64,000 nucleotides of DNA. Origin: Planotetraspora phitsanulokensis. GTDB lineage: Bacteria > Actinomycetota > Actinomycetes > Streptosporangiales > Streptosporangiaceae. Shown in pieces: positions 10,462 to 19,948 of the stretch; positions within the stretch are counted from its first letter, which is position 1; each line of letters opens with the position of its first letter. The position numbers and the translations under genes were made by a program. The notes beneath the pieces were generated by a model that saw nothing but the letters and a program-made list of their open reading frames with translations, was not told the DNA's origin and searched no databases. Location: contig NZ_BOOP01000007.1 of the NCBI RefSeq assembly GCF_016863295.1, positions 124,001-188,000 of the forward strand, written 5' to 3'.

Positions 10462-11186
10462 GCTCGCCCGAACTCGTCCAGGCGACCGTCGCGGTCCACG
10501 ACCTCGCCGCCGCCGGGATCCGGGAACGGCTCGGGCTCGCCCCGGGCTTCGCCGACCCCGAGCTGGCCGCGTGGGAGATCGCGAACGAGGTGTTCACGCT
10601 CGGCGACACCTACCTGGAAGTCGTCGCCCCCTCCGGCCCCGGGTCCCGCCTGCACCGCTTCCTCGAGGGCGGAGCAGGCGGCTACCTGGTCGCCTTGCGC
10701 GTCCCGGACGCGGCGGCGCTCGCCGAGCGGTGTGCCGCGCTGGGCGTGCGGATCGTGCACCGGCAGGACCTCGCCGGAGCGGCGATCCTCCAGCTTCACC
10801 CCGGCGACCTCGGCGTCCTCGTCGAGGCGGACGAGATGCCGCCCGGGCGCGCCTGGCACTACGACACGTGGGACACGCCGGGCCGCTCACCGGACGCGCG
10901 GGCGGGCGACCTGGTCGCCGTGGACGTGGCCGTCGCCGATCCGGCCGCCATGGCGGTGACGTGGTCCCGCCTGTTCGGACTCCCCGTGGTGGACGAGGCG
11001 GTGGCAGGCGGCACCGCCGGGGGCCGGGCCGTGCGGGCCGGGCGTGGGCTGGTCAGGTTCGTCCCCGCGTCAGGCAGACGCGGCCTGGTCGCGCTGGACC
11101 TGCGCGCGCCCGAGGCCGGCGTGATCGAGACCGCCGGGCTGACCATCCGTCTCGTCCCTCATGAGATCACGGAAGGAGCCGCGTGA
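10458..11186 (+). CDS. VOC-superfamily (glyoxalase/dioxygenase-fold) protein
   Basis: 242 residues with two beta-alpha-beta-beta-beta units typical of VOC proteins: residues 1-100 (VQATVAVHDLAAAGIRERLG, FTLGDTYLEVVAPSG) and 145-235 (VAVDVAVADPAAMAVTWSRL). The first half contains the EVVAP segment common in glyoxalase-like PF13468 members. Metal ligands cannot be assigned with certainty, so it could be a lyase, epimerase or non-catalytic binder. It lies inside a string of ATGA-overlapping genes and so belongs to the same pathway. The start overlaps the SDR stop. Confidence 0.8.
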   Translation: MSSPELVQATVAVHDLAAAGIRERLGLAPGFADPELAAWEIANEVFTLGDTYLEVVAPSGPGSRLHRFLEGGAGGYLVALRVPDAAALAERCAALGVRIVHRQDLAGAAILQLHPGDLGVLVEADEMPPGRAWHYDTWDTPGRSPDARAGDLVAVDVAVADPAAMAVTWSRLFGLPVVDEAVAGGTAGGRAVRAGRGLVRFVPASGRRGLVALDLRAPEAGVIETAGLTIRLVPHEITEGAA

Positions 11187-12328
11187 CCATCCGCGTCGTC
11201 CAGTGGGCCACCGGAGCGATCGGCAAGACCTGCCTGCGGGCCGTGCTCGACTCCCCCGAACTCGAACTCGCCGGGCTCTTCGTCTACGGCGACCGCAAGG
11301 CGGGGCGCGACGCGGGCGACATCGCGCGCCGTCCCCGCACCGGGATCATCGCCACCCGCGACAGGGACGAGATCCTGGCCGTCCCCGCCGACGTGGTCGT
11401 GCACACGCCGCGGCTGCAGGTGCCGTACGAGACGCACGACGCCGACATCCTCGCGCTGCTGCGTTCCGGCAAGAACGTCATCACGACGGCGGGCAACCAC
11501 TTCCCGCGCGCGCACGGCCGGGAGCGCGAGCAGATGTTCCTCGCCGCCTGCGCCGAAGGCGGCACCACGCTGTACGGCGTGGGCATCAGCCCCGGCGTCA
11601 TCGGCGAACGGCTGGCCCTCGCCCTGTCCGGCGTCTGTCTCGACCTGGACCGGATCACCATCGACGAGGTGCTGGACGCCCGCCGGATGCCCGATCCGAA
11701 CTTCGTGTTCGACGTGATGGGCATGGGCTCCGACCCCGCCGCGATCGACCTGCGCGAGGGCGAACTGCCCCGGCTGTACGGCCGGCTCTACACCGAGACG
11801 CTGGCGTTCATGGCCGAGCGGATGGGCCTCTCCGTCGACTCCTACGAGCCCGACCACCGCGTCGAGCCCGCCGTCCGCGACCTGGAGGTGGCGGCGGGGA
11901 CCATCAGGAAGGGCACGGTCGCGGCCACCGAGTGGCGCTGGCACGCGCTGTCCGCCGGCCGGCGCGTTCTCACCCTGTCCATCGTCTGGACCATGGACCC
12001 GGCCATGCCGCGTTACGCCGGGCGCGACCACTGGACGGTGACCGTGACCGGCAGGCCGGGTCTCACCATGACGCTGAACCTGGTCGAGCCCGACGACCCG
12101 CTCAGCAGGACCACCGCCGCGCAGTTCGTCACCGCGGGGCCGGTCATCCGCGCGATCCGCGACGTCGTGGCGGCGCCGCCGGGCGTCTTCGAGCCGCCCG
12201 TCTTCGCGCCGTACACCTTCGCCTCCGACGGAGGCTCCCACGGCGCCTCCGACGGCACCTTTGACGACACCGCCACGAGCCCCACCGAGAAGACCGCCGC
12301 GAACACCACCCCCGAGGGGACATCGTGA
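11183..12328 (+). CDS. DapB-like NAD(P)H-dependent dehydrogenase family protein
   Basis: 381 residues. The N-terminus VVQWATGAIGKTCLRAVLD is a Rossmann dinucleotide-binding loop of the dihydrodipicolinate-reductase/2,4-diaminopentanoate-dehydrogenase type. HTPRLQVPYETHDADIL and GKNVITTAGNHF follow. The last 30 or so residues are low-complexity Gly/Ser/Thr and look like a disordered tail. Family members occur in actinobacterial steroid, terpenoid and aromatic catabolic clusters, where they probably reduce or oxidise C=N or C=C-containing intermediates. GTG start overlaps the VOC stop; the stop overlaps the next GTG. The reaction is not known. Confidence 0.82.
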   Translation: MTIRVVQWATGAIGKTCLRAVLDSPELELAGLFVYGDRKAGRDAGDIARRPRTGIIATRDRDEILAVPADVVVHTPRLQVPYETHDADILALLRSGKNVITTAGNHFPRAHGREREQMFLAACAEGGTTLYGVGISPGVIGERLALALSGVCLDLDRITIDEVLDARRMPDPNFVFDVMGMGSDPAAIDLREGELPRLYGRLYTETLAFMAERMGLSVDSYEPDHRVEPAVRDLEVAAGTIRKGTVAATEWRWHALSAGRRVLTLSIVWTMDPAMPRYAGRDHWTVTVTGRPGLTMTLNLVEPDDPLSRTTAAQFVTAGPVIRAIRDVVAAPPGVFEPPVFAPYTFASDGGSHGASDGTFDDTATSPTEKTAANTTPEGTS

Positions 12329-13922
12329 ACAGCGCACTCAGGACCGGCCCGGACGCCGGCTACGCCCTGCACGCAGACGGCACGCGCGTCGACCGGCTGG
12401 CCGACATCGTGCGCCGCCGCGCGGCGGCCACGCCGGATCTGCCCGCCGTCATCGAGCCCGGCAGGACCATCACCCACGCCGACCTCGACGCGCGTTCCAG
12501 CCGCGTCGCACAGGCCCTGCTCGCCGACGGCGTGCGGGCGACCGGATCGCCTACATCGGCGTCAACGCCGCCTCGTTCCTCGAGGTCCTGTACGGCGCGG
12601 CCAAGATCGGCGCGATCGCCACCGCGGTGAACAACCGGCTCGCCCCGCCGGAGGTGACGCGGATCCTCGCCGACGCGGAGCCCGCCGTGCTCGTGCTGGG
12701 CGCGGGCGACGGGCGTCTCACGTCCACGGCAGTGCCGTCCGTCGTCAGGGTCGTGACGGCCGAGCCCGTCGCGGGCGCGACGCCGTACGAGTCCTGGCTC
12801 GCCGGCCACCCGGCGACCGACCCGGGCGTGCGGCCCGATCCCGACGCGACCGCGGTGATCTTCTACACCTCGGGGACGACGGGACTGCCGAAGGGCATCA
12901 TGCTGAGCGGCCGCAACCTCGGCCGGGCGCTGGCCACCATGCACTACGAGATCGACCTCGACGAGACGTCGGTGGCGATGGCGCCGATCCCCTACTTCCA
13001 CATCTCGGGCTTCGGCCTGGCCCTGATCGCGGCCGTGAACGGGGCGGCCATCCTCCTGGAGCACGCGACCGCGCCCGAGGACCTGCGCGACCTCCTGATC
13101 ACCCGCCGGGTGTCCCACGCGGTCCTGGTTCCGACGCTCATCCAGCGCCTGGTGTCGCTCGACGGCATCACCGGCCACGACTGGTCCGCGCTCAAATACG
13201 TGGTGTACGGCGCCTCGCCGATCCCGCTCCCGGTGATCGTCCGGGCGACCGAGACGATCGGCTGCCGGTTCCTGCAGAGCTACGGCCTGACCGAGTCGAC
13301 GGGCGGCGTGACCGTGCTCAGCGCGGACGACCACCTGCCCGGCCCGGGCCAGGAGCGGCGGCTGCTGTCGGCGGGCAGGCCGATGCACGGCGTGCCGGTC
13401 CGGATCGTCGACCCCGCCGCCCTTCCCGGCGAGATGCGCGACCTGCCGCCCGGCGAACGCGGAGAGGTGCTCATCGGCGGCGGCCAGGTGATGACCGGCT
13501 ACTGGCGCAACCCGGCCGCGACCGAGGCGGCCGTCCTCCCCGGCGGCTGGCTGCGCACCGGTGACGGCGGCTCGTTCGACGATGACGGCTACCTCTACCT
13601 GCACGACCGGCTCAAGGACATGATCGTCAGCGGTGGGGAGAACGTGTACCCGGCCGAGGTGGAGAGCGCGCTCACCGCGCATCCCTCGGTGGCCGAGGTC
13701 GCCGTGATCGGCGTGCCCTCGGAGCAGTGGGGCGAGGTGCCCCATGCCGTGGTCGTGCTCCGGCCGGGCGGCGAGCAGGTGACCGCCGAGGACCTCGTCG
13801 CCTTCGCGCGGAAGCGCCTGGCCCACTTCAAGTGCCCGCGGGGCGTCACGTTCGCCGGGGAACTGCCCCGCAACGCCAGCGGCAAGCTCCTGAAGAACCG
13901 CCTGCGCGAGGCCCACTCCTGA
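12325..13922 (+). CDS. AMP-dependent acyl-CoA synthetase, interrupted by an apparent 1-bp frameshift
   Basis: Second ANL-family ligase. The GTG start at 12325 overlaps the previous stop and gives a good N-terminus (ADIVRRRAAATPDLPAVIE, ITHADLDARSSRVAQALLAD) up to codon 71. The frame then changes at the GGG run 12536-12538. Beyond it the neighbouring frame resumes the family sequence (GDRIAYIGVNAASFLEVLYG). Later motifs are intact: FYTSGTTGLPKGIML, YGLTEST, WLRTGDGG, KDMIVSGGENVYPAEVE and ASGKLLKNRLRE. Restoring one G gives about 532 residues. This is either a sequencing error or a real inactivating mutation; without correction the first frame stops at 12630. Role: CoA activation of a pathway acid. 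Confidence 0.8.
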
Positions 13923-13938
13923 CCCGGGCACGCGGGTC
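13921..13938 (+). terminator. Possible hairpin terminator after the ligase operon
   Basis: GACCCG at 13921-13926 pairs with CGGGTC at 13933-13938, overlapping the stop codon. The stem is short and has no T-run, so termination strength is doubtful. Confidence 0.3.
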
Positions 13939-14021
13939 CCTCGATCACCGGATGTGATCTTCCCTCATACACAGGGTGCACCTGGCGTCCCAGATGTCAC
14001 ATACCGATCGCAAGGAGGTGT

Positions 14022-14043
14022 ACAAGACATAAAGGGATCTTGT
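14022..14043. promoter_or_regulatory. Inverted repeat upstream of the S15 peptidase gene
   Basis: ACAAGA (14022-14027) and TCTTGT (14038-14043) form a perfect 6-bp inverted repeat with a 10-bp centre, 70 bp before the peptidase start. It could be an operator or a leader hairpin. The surrounding 13923-14111 gap has no gene. Confidence 0.3.
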
Positions 14044-14111
14044 CAGGCATTCCACGCAGGGTGAGAGTTGCGCGCGATCGTCCCTTTTTCCGGTAATCCG
14101 GGAGGATTTGC

Positions 14112-16043
14112 GTGCTCGTTTCCCGTCGGCGAGGCGTCTCAGCCGCTCTCGCCCTCTCCGCCGCACTCGCAATGGTCGCGGGGGCCACATCGGCCCACGC
14201 GTCGACACAACCCAGAATCAAGGTCGAGCAAGGAGTGACCCAGCCGGTCTTCTCCTATGCCGACGCGATCCGCGAATACGTCTACGTCGAGTCGAGTGTC
14301 GACAGCGACGGCGACGGCGCGAACGACCGCGTTCGCGTCGACATCATCCGGCCCAAGGAGTCCGACCAGGGGCTCAAGGTTCCCGCGATCATCGACGAGA
14401 GCCCCTACTACGACAACTCGGGCCGGGGCAACGAGGCGGAGCGCAAGACCTACGACGCCGACGGCAACCCGCTCAAGTTCCCCCTGTTCTACGACAACTA
14501 CTTCGTGCCGCGCGGCTACGCCGTGCTCAACGTGGACATGATCGGCACGACCAGGTCCGACGGATGCCCGGACATGGGCGGCAAGGCGGACGTCCTCGGC
14601 GGCAAGGCGGTCATCGACTGGCTGAACGGCCGGGCCAAGGCGTACGACGCCGACGGCGACCCCGTCAAGGCCGGCTGGAGCACCGGCAAGGCCGGGATGA
14701 TCGGCAAGTCGTACGACGGCACGCTCGCCAACGCCGTGGCCGGAACGGGGGTCGAAGGGCTGGCCACCATCGTGCCGATCAACGCCATCAGCTCGTGGTA
14801 CCGGTACCAGCGGATGAACGGCCTCGTATACAACTTCAACTACCCGTCCTATCTCACCAACGTCGTCGACACCGATCCGGACGCCAAGTGCGCGGCCGTG
14901 CGGACGGCGCTGGACGCGGCCGCCGGAGACGACACCGGCAACTACAACGCGTTCTGGCAGGAGCGCGACTACCTGCACGGGACGATCTCCGACGTACGGA
15001 AGGTCCGCGCCAGCGTCTTCGCGGTGCACACGCTCAACGACCTCAACGTCAAGACCGACAACCTCTCCACCTGGTGGGACGCGCTGGGCGACAGGAACGT
15101 CCCGCGCAAGATCTGGCTCGGGCAGTACGAGCACGTGGACCCGTTCGACTATCGCCGCGACGTGTGGGTCGACACGCTGCACCGCTGGTTCGACTACTGG
15201 CTGCAGGGCGTGAAGAACGGCATCATGCACGAGCCGCGTGCCGACATCCAGGCGGGTCCCGACACCTGGATCACGCAGAAGGACTGGCCGGCCCCGCACA
15301 CGGACAAGGTCGCACTGCGCCCGGCCGCCGACGGCACCCTCGGCCTCGCCAAGGCCGACAAGGGCACGACGGCCACGTTCACCGACCTCAGGCAGTCGGA
15401 GAACGCCATGACCGCCGACGTGGGAACCCCCGCGGCCGGACGCGCCGCGTTCACGACCGGCGAGCTCCCCGCCGACCTGCGGATGTCCGGCACCCCCGAG
15501 GTCTCTCTGAAGGTCACGCTCGACAAGCCGACCTCCAACCTCACCGCGCTGCTCGTCGACTTCGGCGAGGAGGCCCGGGTGGACTGGCGGTCCGGAGGCG
15601 GCATCACGACCAACACCGACGAGACCTGTTACGGCGAGAGCACCGAAGCCGACGACGCCTGCTACCGGACGACCACCACGAGGGTGGCGACCCGGCCGCT
15701 GGAGATCGTGGCCCGCGGCTGGATCGACGTGCAGAACCGCGACTCGCTGACGACGTCGTCCCCCCTGCCTGCCGGGGAGTCTGGCACCGTCACGTGGGAC
15801 ACCCTGCCGCAGGACTACACCTTCAAGCAGGGCCACCGGCTGGGCGTGATCCTCGCGGGCACCGACTCCAGCTACGTCCGTGACGCGGCCACCGGGGCCG
15901 CGGTCACGGTCGACCTGTCCAAGAGCAGGATCACGCTGCCGTTGGTGAGCGACAGGCCGGGCGGCCCCGGTTTCGGCGGCAAGCACGGCTGGCACGGCCC
16001 CGCCAGGGTGGACCTGCCGACCCCGCAGGCACGCCTGTTCTGA
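14112..16043 (+). CDS. Secreted X-Pro dipeptidyl-peptidase / CocE-NonD family serine hydrolase (S15)
   Basis: 643 residues. Residues 1-31 are a signal peptide (basic MLVSRRRG, Ala/Leu core, cleavage near AHAS). The alpha/beta-hydrolase domain has the nucleophile elbow GKSYDGT with Ser200, RGYAVLNVDMIGT before it, and the likely catalytic His in GQYEHVDP. The C-terminal 230 residues are a jelly-roll typical of CocE/NonD proteins (TVTWDTLPQDYTFKQGHRLG). It should remove X-Pro dipeptides or hydrolyse esters and amides outside the cell. The GTG start follows GGGAGG at an ideal spacing. It is transcribed alone between a palindromic upstream element and a strong hairpin. Peptidase versus esterase activity is not decided. 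Confidence 0.9.
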   Translation: MLVSRRRGVSAALALSAALAMVAGATSAHASTQPRIKVEQGVTQPVFSYADAIREYVYVESSVDSDGDGANDRVRVDIIRPKESDQGLKVPAIIDESPYYDNSGRGNEAERKTYDADGNPLKFPLFYDNYFVPRGYAVLNVDMIGTTRSDGCPDMGGKADVLGGKAVIDWLNGRAKAYDADGDPVKAGWSTGKAGMIGKSYDGTLANAVAGTGVEGLATIVPINAISSWYRYQRMNGLVYNFNYPSYLTNVVDTDPDAKCAAVRTALDAAAGDDTGNYNAFWQERDYLHGTISDVRKVRASVFAVHTLNDLNVKTDNLSTWWDALGDRNVPRKIWLGQYEHVDPFDYRRDVWVDTLHRWFDYWLQGVKNGIMHEPRADIQAGPDTWITQKDWPAPHTDKVALRPAADGTLGLAKADKGTTATFTDLRQSENAMTADVGTPAAGRAAFTTGELPADLRMSGTPEVSLKVTLDKPTSNLTALLVDFGEEARVDWRSGGGITTNTDETCYGESTEADDACYRTTTTRVATRPLEIVARGWIDVQNRDSLTTSSPLPAGESGTVTWDTLPQDYTFKQGHRLGVILAGTDSSYVRDAATGAAVTVDLSKSRITLPLVSDRPGGPGFGGKHGWHGPARVDLPTPQARLF

Positions 16044-16064
16044 TCCCCTGATCCCGTCTCGACA

Positions 16065-16094
16065 CGGCGGAGCCCGGCCTCCCGGGCTCCGCCG
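16065..16094 (+). terminator. Strong hairpin terminator after the S15 peptidase gene
   Basis: A perfect 13-bp stem (16065-16077 with 16082-16094) and a CCTC loop, 22 bp after the stop codon. There is no U-tract, which is common for actinomycete terminators. It can also stop transcripts from the opposite strand operon that ends at 16128. Confidence 0.75.
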
Positions 16095-16127
16095 TACGGG
16101 CGGGGGCGCCTGGTCCCCGAGCGCCGC

Positions 16128-17144
16128 TCAGGCCGGGCGTTCCACCACGACGTCGGTTCCGCGCAGCGGCGCCGCGCAGGCGTCACAGGTCAGCTGAGCC
16201 TGGAAGGCCCGGCCGCAGCCGCGGTGGGTGTAGACGAGGGCGGGACCCTCCTCCGCCTGGAACCATCGCTGGCCCCAGTCGATCGTGGTGATCACCACGG
16301 GGAAGAAGGCGCGGCCCTTCTCGGTCAGGTGGTAGCCGGGCCAGTCGGCCCGCTCCTCGCTCGGCGTCTGCTCGAAGACGCCGAGGTCGCAGAAGGAGCG
16401 CAGCCGCTCGGCGACGATCGTCGGCGGCGCGCCCAGCCGCTGCTCGAAGTCGCGGAACCGGTGCAGCCCCTGGAACGCCGCACCCAGGATGGCCGCCGAC
16501 CAGCGGTTGCCGATCAGGGCCATGGTCTGGGGGAACATCCCCGCGCCGCCCTCCGACGTGGACCCGGATCGACGGCGGGTCGTCGCGGCCGGGACCGACC
16601 GCTCCCAGGTCCCGCTCGGGCCGAAGCCGCCGGTGACGTCGCGCGGGCGCACCGGCTCCCCGCACGCGGCGCACGCCAGGATGGGCAGGAACTCCTTGCC
16701 GCACGTCCGGTGAATCATGCGCGGCAGCGACTCGACGTGTTCGGGCACCCACGCCGACTCCCAGGCCCAGATGGTCAGCAGCACCGGCCACAGGTCGCGC
16801 CCCCGCTTGGTCAGCCGGTACTCGAACCGCCTGCCCTGGGCCTCGTCACCCACCTTCTCCAGGATGGCCATCGCGGTGAGCGAGGCGAGCCTGCGTGTGA
16901 GCACGGCGTGCGAGATGGGCATCGCCTTGCGCCACTCGCCGTACCTGCGCACCCCCATCAGCGCATACCGGAGGATGAGCAGGTTCCACTCGTCGCCGAC
17001 GAGCCCCAGGGTGAGGCCGACGGCGTTGGCGTGGCCGGCGGGCAGCCGGGTCGGCCGATCCGGTGGATGGACGAGCACGTGCGTCTCCGTCTGTGTGCGG
17101 TCCGGGCCGCCGTCGACGCGCCGCCCCACCCCCTGTGCCGTCAT
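16128..17144 (-). CDS. Tandem HxlR-type winged-helix regulator with two zinc-ribbon-like tails
   Basis: About 338 residues made of two repeated halves. Each half has an HxlR winged helix: VGDEWNLLILRYALMG with ISHAVLTRRLASL, then IGNRWSAAILGAAFQG with PPTIVAERLRSFCDL. Each ends in a Cys-rich motif (HRTCGKEFLPILACAACGE; THRGCGRAFQAQLTCDAC) that could bind zinc. Two fused winged helices should bind one DNA dyad as a pseudo-dimer. The gene is last in the operon thiolase - carotenoid oxygenase - regulator, and is the best candidate to bind the four CTACA-N6-AGAGT sites. The ATG at 17144 follows a G-run; an alternative ATG at 17165 overlaps the upstream stop codon. Confidence 0.82.
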   Translation of the reverse strand: MTAQGVGRRVDGGPDRTQTETHVLVHPPDRPTRLPAGHANAVGLTLGLVGDEWNLLILRYALMGVRRYGEWRKAMPISHAVLTRRLASLTAMAILEKVGDEAQGRRFEYRLTKRGRDLWPVLLTIWAWESAWVPEHVESLPRMIHRTCGKEFLPILACAACGEPVRPRDVTGGFGPSGTWERSVPAATTRRRSGSTSEGGAGMFPQTMALIGNRWSAAILGAAFQGLHRFRDFEQRLGAPPTIVAERLRSFCDLGVFEQTPSEERADWPGYHLTEKGRAFFPVVITTIDWGQRWFQAEEGPALVYTHRGCGRAFQAQLTCDACAAPLRGTDVVVERPA

Positions 17145-17164
17145 CGGAGCCCCCCGCGCCCGCA

Positions 17165-18679
17165 TCAGAGCCGCAGGGCCCGGACCGGTGAGTCGGCCTC
17201 CCGCCAGCCGGGGATGGAGTCCCCCGACGCCCAGGTGGCGTGCGTTCCGCTGGAGACGCGCTCCGGCAGCCTGATCCTCGCCACCGGACCGTCGGCCACC
17301 CGCGCCGCGTCGAAGATCAGACACTCGGATCGATCTTCGTTCATGTCGGTCGTCAGCGTAACAAGGTAGCCGTCGTCCTCGGCGGAGGCGCCCGTGCGCG
17401 GCGCCATCGCGGGCTCGCTGCCGTACACGCCCTCGGGCAGGCGGAAGCGCTCCTCGCCCCCGGTGACGAGGTCGTGCCGGACCAGGCCGTCGAACAGGAA
17501 CCAGCCCCTGGTCCCCGTGGCCGCGTAGGCGTACCGGTAGTTCAGGCCGCCGTAGGCGTTGTTGACCACGCCGAACTCGGTGATCGAGTCGGTCAGGCGC
17601 TCCTCGCGGCACCGCCCGGTCACCAGGTTCAGCCGCCAGCGGTGGAGCGTCGTCCGCATCCGGTCCAGCGCGAGGAAGCGGAACATGCGCTGGTAGTGGC
17701 CGCCCTCGCCGGTGTCCTTCGGCTCGGGGTCGCCCTGGAAGAACCCGTCCAGGACGATCTCGTCGCCCTCCTCGTACGCGTTGACCCAGTGCAGCACGTA
17801 CGTCGGGTCCGCCTCGAACCACCGCACCTGCGAGGAGTCGCCCTTTCGCGGGATGACGCCGAGGCGCGTCGGCAACTCCGGGTGGAAGCGGGCCGCGTAG
17901 ATGCCCCGCGCCATCAGCTCCGGCTCCCAGAACAGCGGGCAGTCGTTGAGGATCGCGTAGTTCTCGGTGAAGGCCATGTCGTGCGGCAGGCGCGGCCCGG
18001 GCAACGGGATGTCCACGTAGTGGCTGAGCCGGTCGTCCGCCCCGACGACGCCGTAGTGCATGTACGGCTCGTCCGTGCCGTAGTTGAAGAACAGCAGTTC
18101 GCCGGTGCGGGGGTCGACCTTGGTGTGCGCGGAGACGCCGCAGTCGTAGGGGAAGCCGCCGCCCCAGTCGGCCTTGCCGAGCGTCTCCAGCGTGAGCGGG
18201 TCGAGCCGGTAGAGGTCGCCGCACTGGTAGAAGCTGGTCAGGGCGACCCCCGCGTGCACGACGACGTCGGTGCTCGAGGCGTCCTTCATCCGGCCGCGCG
18301 CGCCCCAGCCGTCCTCGCGAGGGGACTTCGCGGGCCGCTCGGCGATGCCCGCCCACAGCGGCTTGCCCGCCTCGGCCTCGGCGAGGAGGCCGTCGGTGCG
18401 CACGAACCTGTTGCGGTAGAACGCCTTGCCGTCCCGGAAGCCCACCACGTGGACCATGCCGTCGCCGTCGAACGGGTGGTAGCGCTCCAGCGCGGGGTGC
18501 ACCGGGTTCTCGGTGTTGCGCAGGTAGACGCCGTCGAGGTCGGCGGGGATCTCGCCGACCACCTCCAGGTCGTCGGCGCGCCATTCCGTGGTCTGCGGCC
18601 GCCACGGCCCGGTGCGGTACGGATGATCGTCATCCTCCGGCAGGGTCGACAGGACCCTTCCGACGACGTCGACGTCCAC
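17165..18679 (-). CDS. Carotenoid oxygenase family (RPE65/CCD-type) dioxygenase
   Basis: 504 residues, normal for this non-haem Fe(II) family that cleaves C=C bonds in carotenoids, stilbenes or isoeugenol. The opening LEVVGEIPADLDGVYLRNTENP and HPFDGDGMVHVV are signature segments. The four His iron ligands can be placed in GVSAHTKVDP, RLPHDMAFTE, TYVLHWVNAYEEGDE and SGTHATW. No signal peptide. The GTG start follows GGGAGAAGG. It lies 15 bp after the thiolase stop codon and 20 bp before the regulator gene. Among acyl-CoA and thiolase genes it more likely cleaves an aryl-alkene or isoprenoid for catabolism than makes apocarotenoids. Confidence 0.9.
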   Translation of the reverse strand: MDVDVVGRVLSTLPEDDDHPYRTGPWRPQTTEWRADDLEVVGEIPADLDGVYLRNTENPVHPALERYHPFDGDGMVHVVGFRDGKAFYRNRFVRTDGLLAEAEAGKPLWAGIAERPAKSPREDGWGARGRMKDASSTDVVVHAGVALTSFYQCGDLYRLDPLTLETLGKADWGGGFPYDCGVSAHTKVDPRTGELLFFNYGTDEPYMHYGVVGADDRLSHYVDIPLPGPRLPHDMAFTENYAILNDCPLFWEPELMARGIYAARFHPELPTRLGVIPRKGDSSQVRWFEADPTYVLHWVNAYEEGDEIVLDGFFQGDPEPKDTGEGGHYQRMFRFLALDRMRTTLHRWRLNLVTGRCREERLTDSITEFGVVNNAYGGLNYRYAYAATGTRGWFLFDGLVRHDLVTGGEERFRLPEGVYGSEPAMAPRTGASAEDDGYLVTLTTDMNEDRSECLIFDAARVADGPVARIRLPERVSSGTHATWASGDSIPGWREADSPVRALRL

Positions 18680-18694
18680 GGCCTTCTCCCTCGC

Positions 18695-19918
18695 TCAGTC
18701 GGCGCCGACGACGAAGCTGACCGTCGTCGTCGTGCTGCCGCCGATGTTGAGCGTGCCGAACCGGCGCGCCCCCTCCACCTGGTAGTCCCCCGCCCGGCCG
18801 GTCACCTGACGCGCGGCGTCGAGCACCATCCGGACGCCGGTCGCGCCGACGGGGTGGCCGCCGCCGATGAGCCCGCCGCTCGGGTTCACGGGGATGCGCC
18901 CGCCGATCTCCAGGTCGCCGCTCTCGATCGCCTTCCAGCTCTCGCCCGGGCCCGTGATGCCGAAGTGGTCGATGGCCGCGTACTCCGACATGGTGAAGCA
19001 GTCGTGGGTCTCGATGCCGTCGAGGGCGTCCACGTCCGCGATCCCGGCCCGGGCGAACGCGTCGAGCACCGCCCGCCGCACGTGCGGCAGCACGTACGGA
19101 TCGTTCGCGCTGCGCTCCAGCTTCTGCGCCAGCGGCAGGCCGACCGTGCGGTGACCCCATCCGAGGACCCGGGCGAGCGGCTCGCGCGCGAGGTCGGGTC
19201 TACTCGCCAGGAACCGCTCGCCGACCAGCACGACGCCGGCGCCGCCGTCGGTGATCTGGCTGCAGTCCGTACGGCGGAGCCGTCCTTCGACGATCGGATT
19301 GGCCGTGTCGTCGGCCTGGAAGCTCGCCTCGGTGAAGGTCCAGCCGCGCGTCTGCGCGTTGGGGTTGGCCCGGGCGTTGCGGAAGTTCAGCTCGGCCACC
19401 GCACGCAGGTGGGAGTCGTCGAGGCCGTACCTGCGGTCGTACTCGTCGGCGAGGGCGCTGAACATGTACGGCCACATGAACCGGGCGTCCTCGCCCTCGT
19501 GCGCGACCCAGGCGGCCGCCCCGAGGTGACCGGCGGCTTCGTCACCGGAGACCGTGCGCTCCAGTTCGAGACCGAGCACGAGGGCGCAGTCGTAGCGGCC
19601 GGCCTCGATGTCCGCCATCGCGGCGAGGACGGCGACGCCTCCCGACGCGCAGGCGGCCTCGTGCCGCGCCGCGGGGGTCTCCCAGAGCTCGGGGACGACC
19701 GTCGCCGGCATGCCGCCGAGTTGCCCCTGGCCGGTGAAGAGCTGGCCGAAGGCGTTGCCGACGTGGATCACGTCGACGTCTTCGGGTGCGAGGCGCGCGT
19801 CCTCCAGCGTGCCGCGCACCACCTGACCGGCGAGCTCGTCGAACCCGTCACCGGCTCTGGACCAGTTGCGCGCGTAGTCGGTCTGGAATCCGCCGAGGAT
19901 CCATACGGCTTCCGGCAT
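18695..19918 (-). CDS. Thiolase (SCP-x/acetyl-CoA acetyltransferase-like)
   Basis: 407 residues. The acylated Cys lies in HEAACASGGVAVLAAMADIE, the base His in GLIGGGHPVGATGVRM, and an ETHDCFTMSE motif is typical of the SCP-x-related thiolases that act on branched or steroid-like acyl-CoAs. It should cleave a 3-ketoacyl-CoA to acetyl- or propionyl-CoA. ATG at 19918 follows GGGAGG. It heads the minus-strand operon with the carotenoid oxygenase and tandem HxlR genes, and its promoter contains operator copy 3. Confidence 0.92.
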   Translation of the reverse strand: MPEAVWILGGFQTDYARNWSRAGDGFDELAGQVVRGTLEDARLAPEDVDVIHVGNAFGQLFTGQGQLGGMPATVVPELWETPAARHEAACASGGVAVLAAMADIEAGRYDCALVLGLELERTVSGDEAAGHLGAAAWVAHEGEDARFMWPYMFSALADEYDRRYGLDDSHLRAVAELNFRNARANPNAQTRGWTFTEASFQADDTANPIVEGRLRRTDCSQITDGGAGVVLVGERFLASRPDLAREPLARVLGWGHRTVGLPLAQKLERSANDPYVLPHVRRAVLDAFARAGIADVDALDGIETHDCFTMSEYAAIDHFGITGPGESWKAIESGDLEIGGRIPVNPSGGLIGGGHPVGATGVRMVLDAARQVTGRAGDYQVEGARRFGTLNIGGSTTTTVSFVVGAD

Positions 19919-19948
19919 GGCCGCACCTCCCTGCCCTCTCCCGTTCTT

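Noticed and set aside
14139-15995. 618-codon minus-strand frame opposite the S15 peptidase
   Set aside because: Composition typical of antisense shadow; the peptidase strand has a signal peptide, catalytic Ser motif and good ribosome site.
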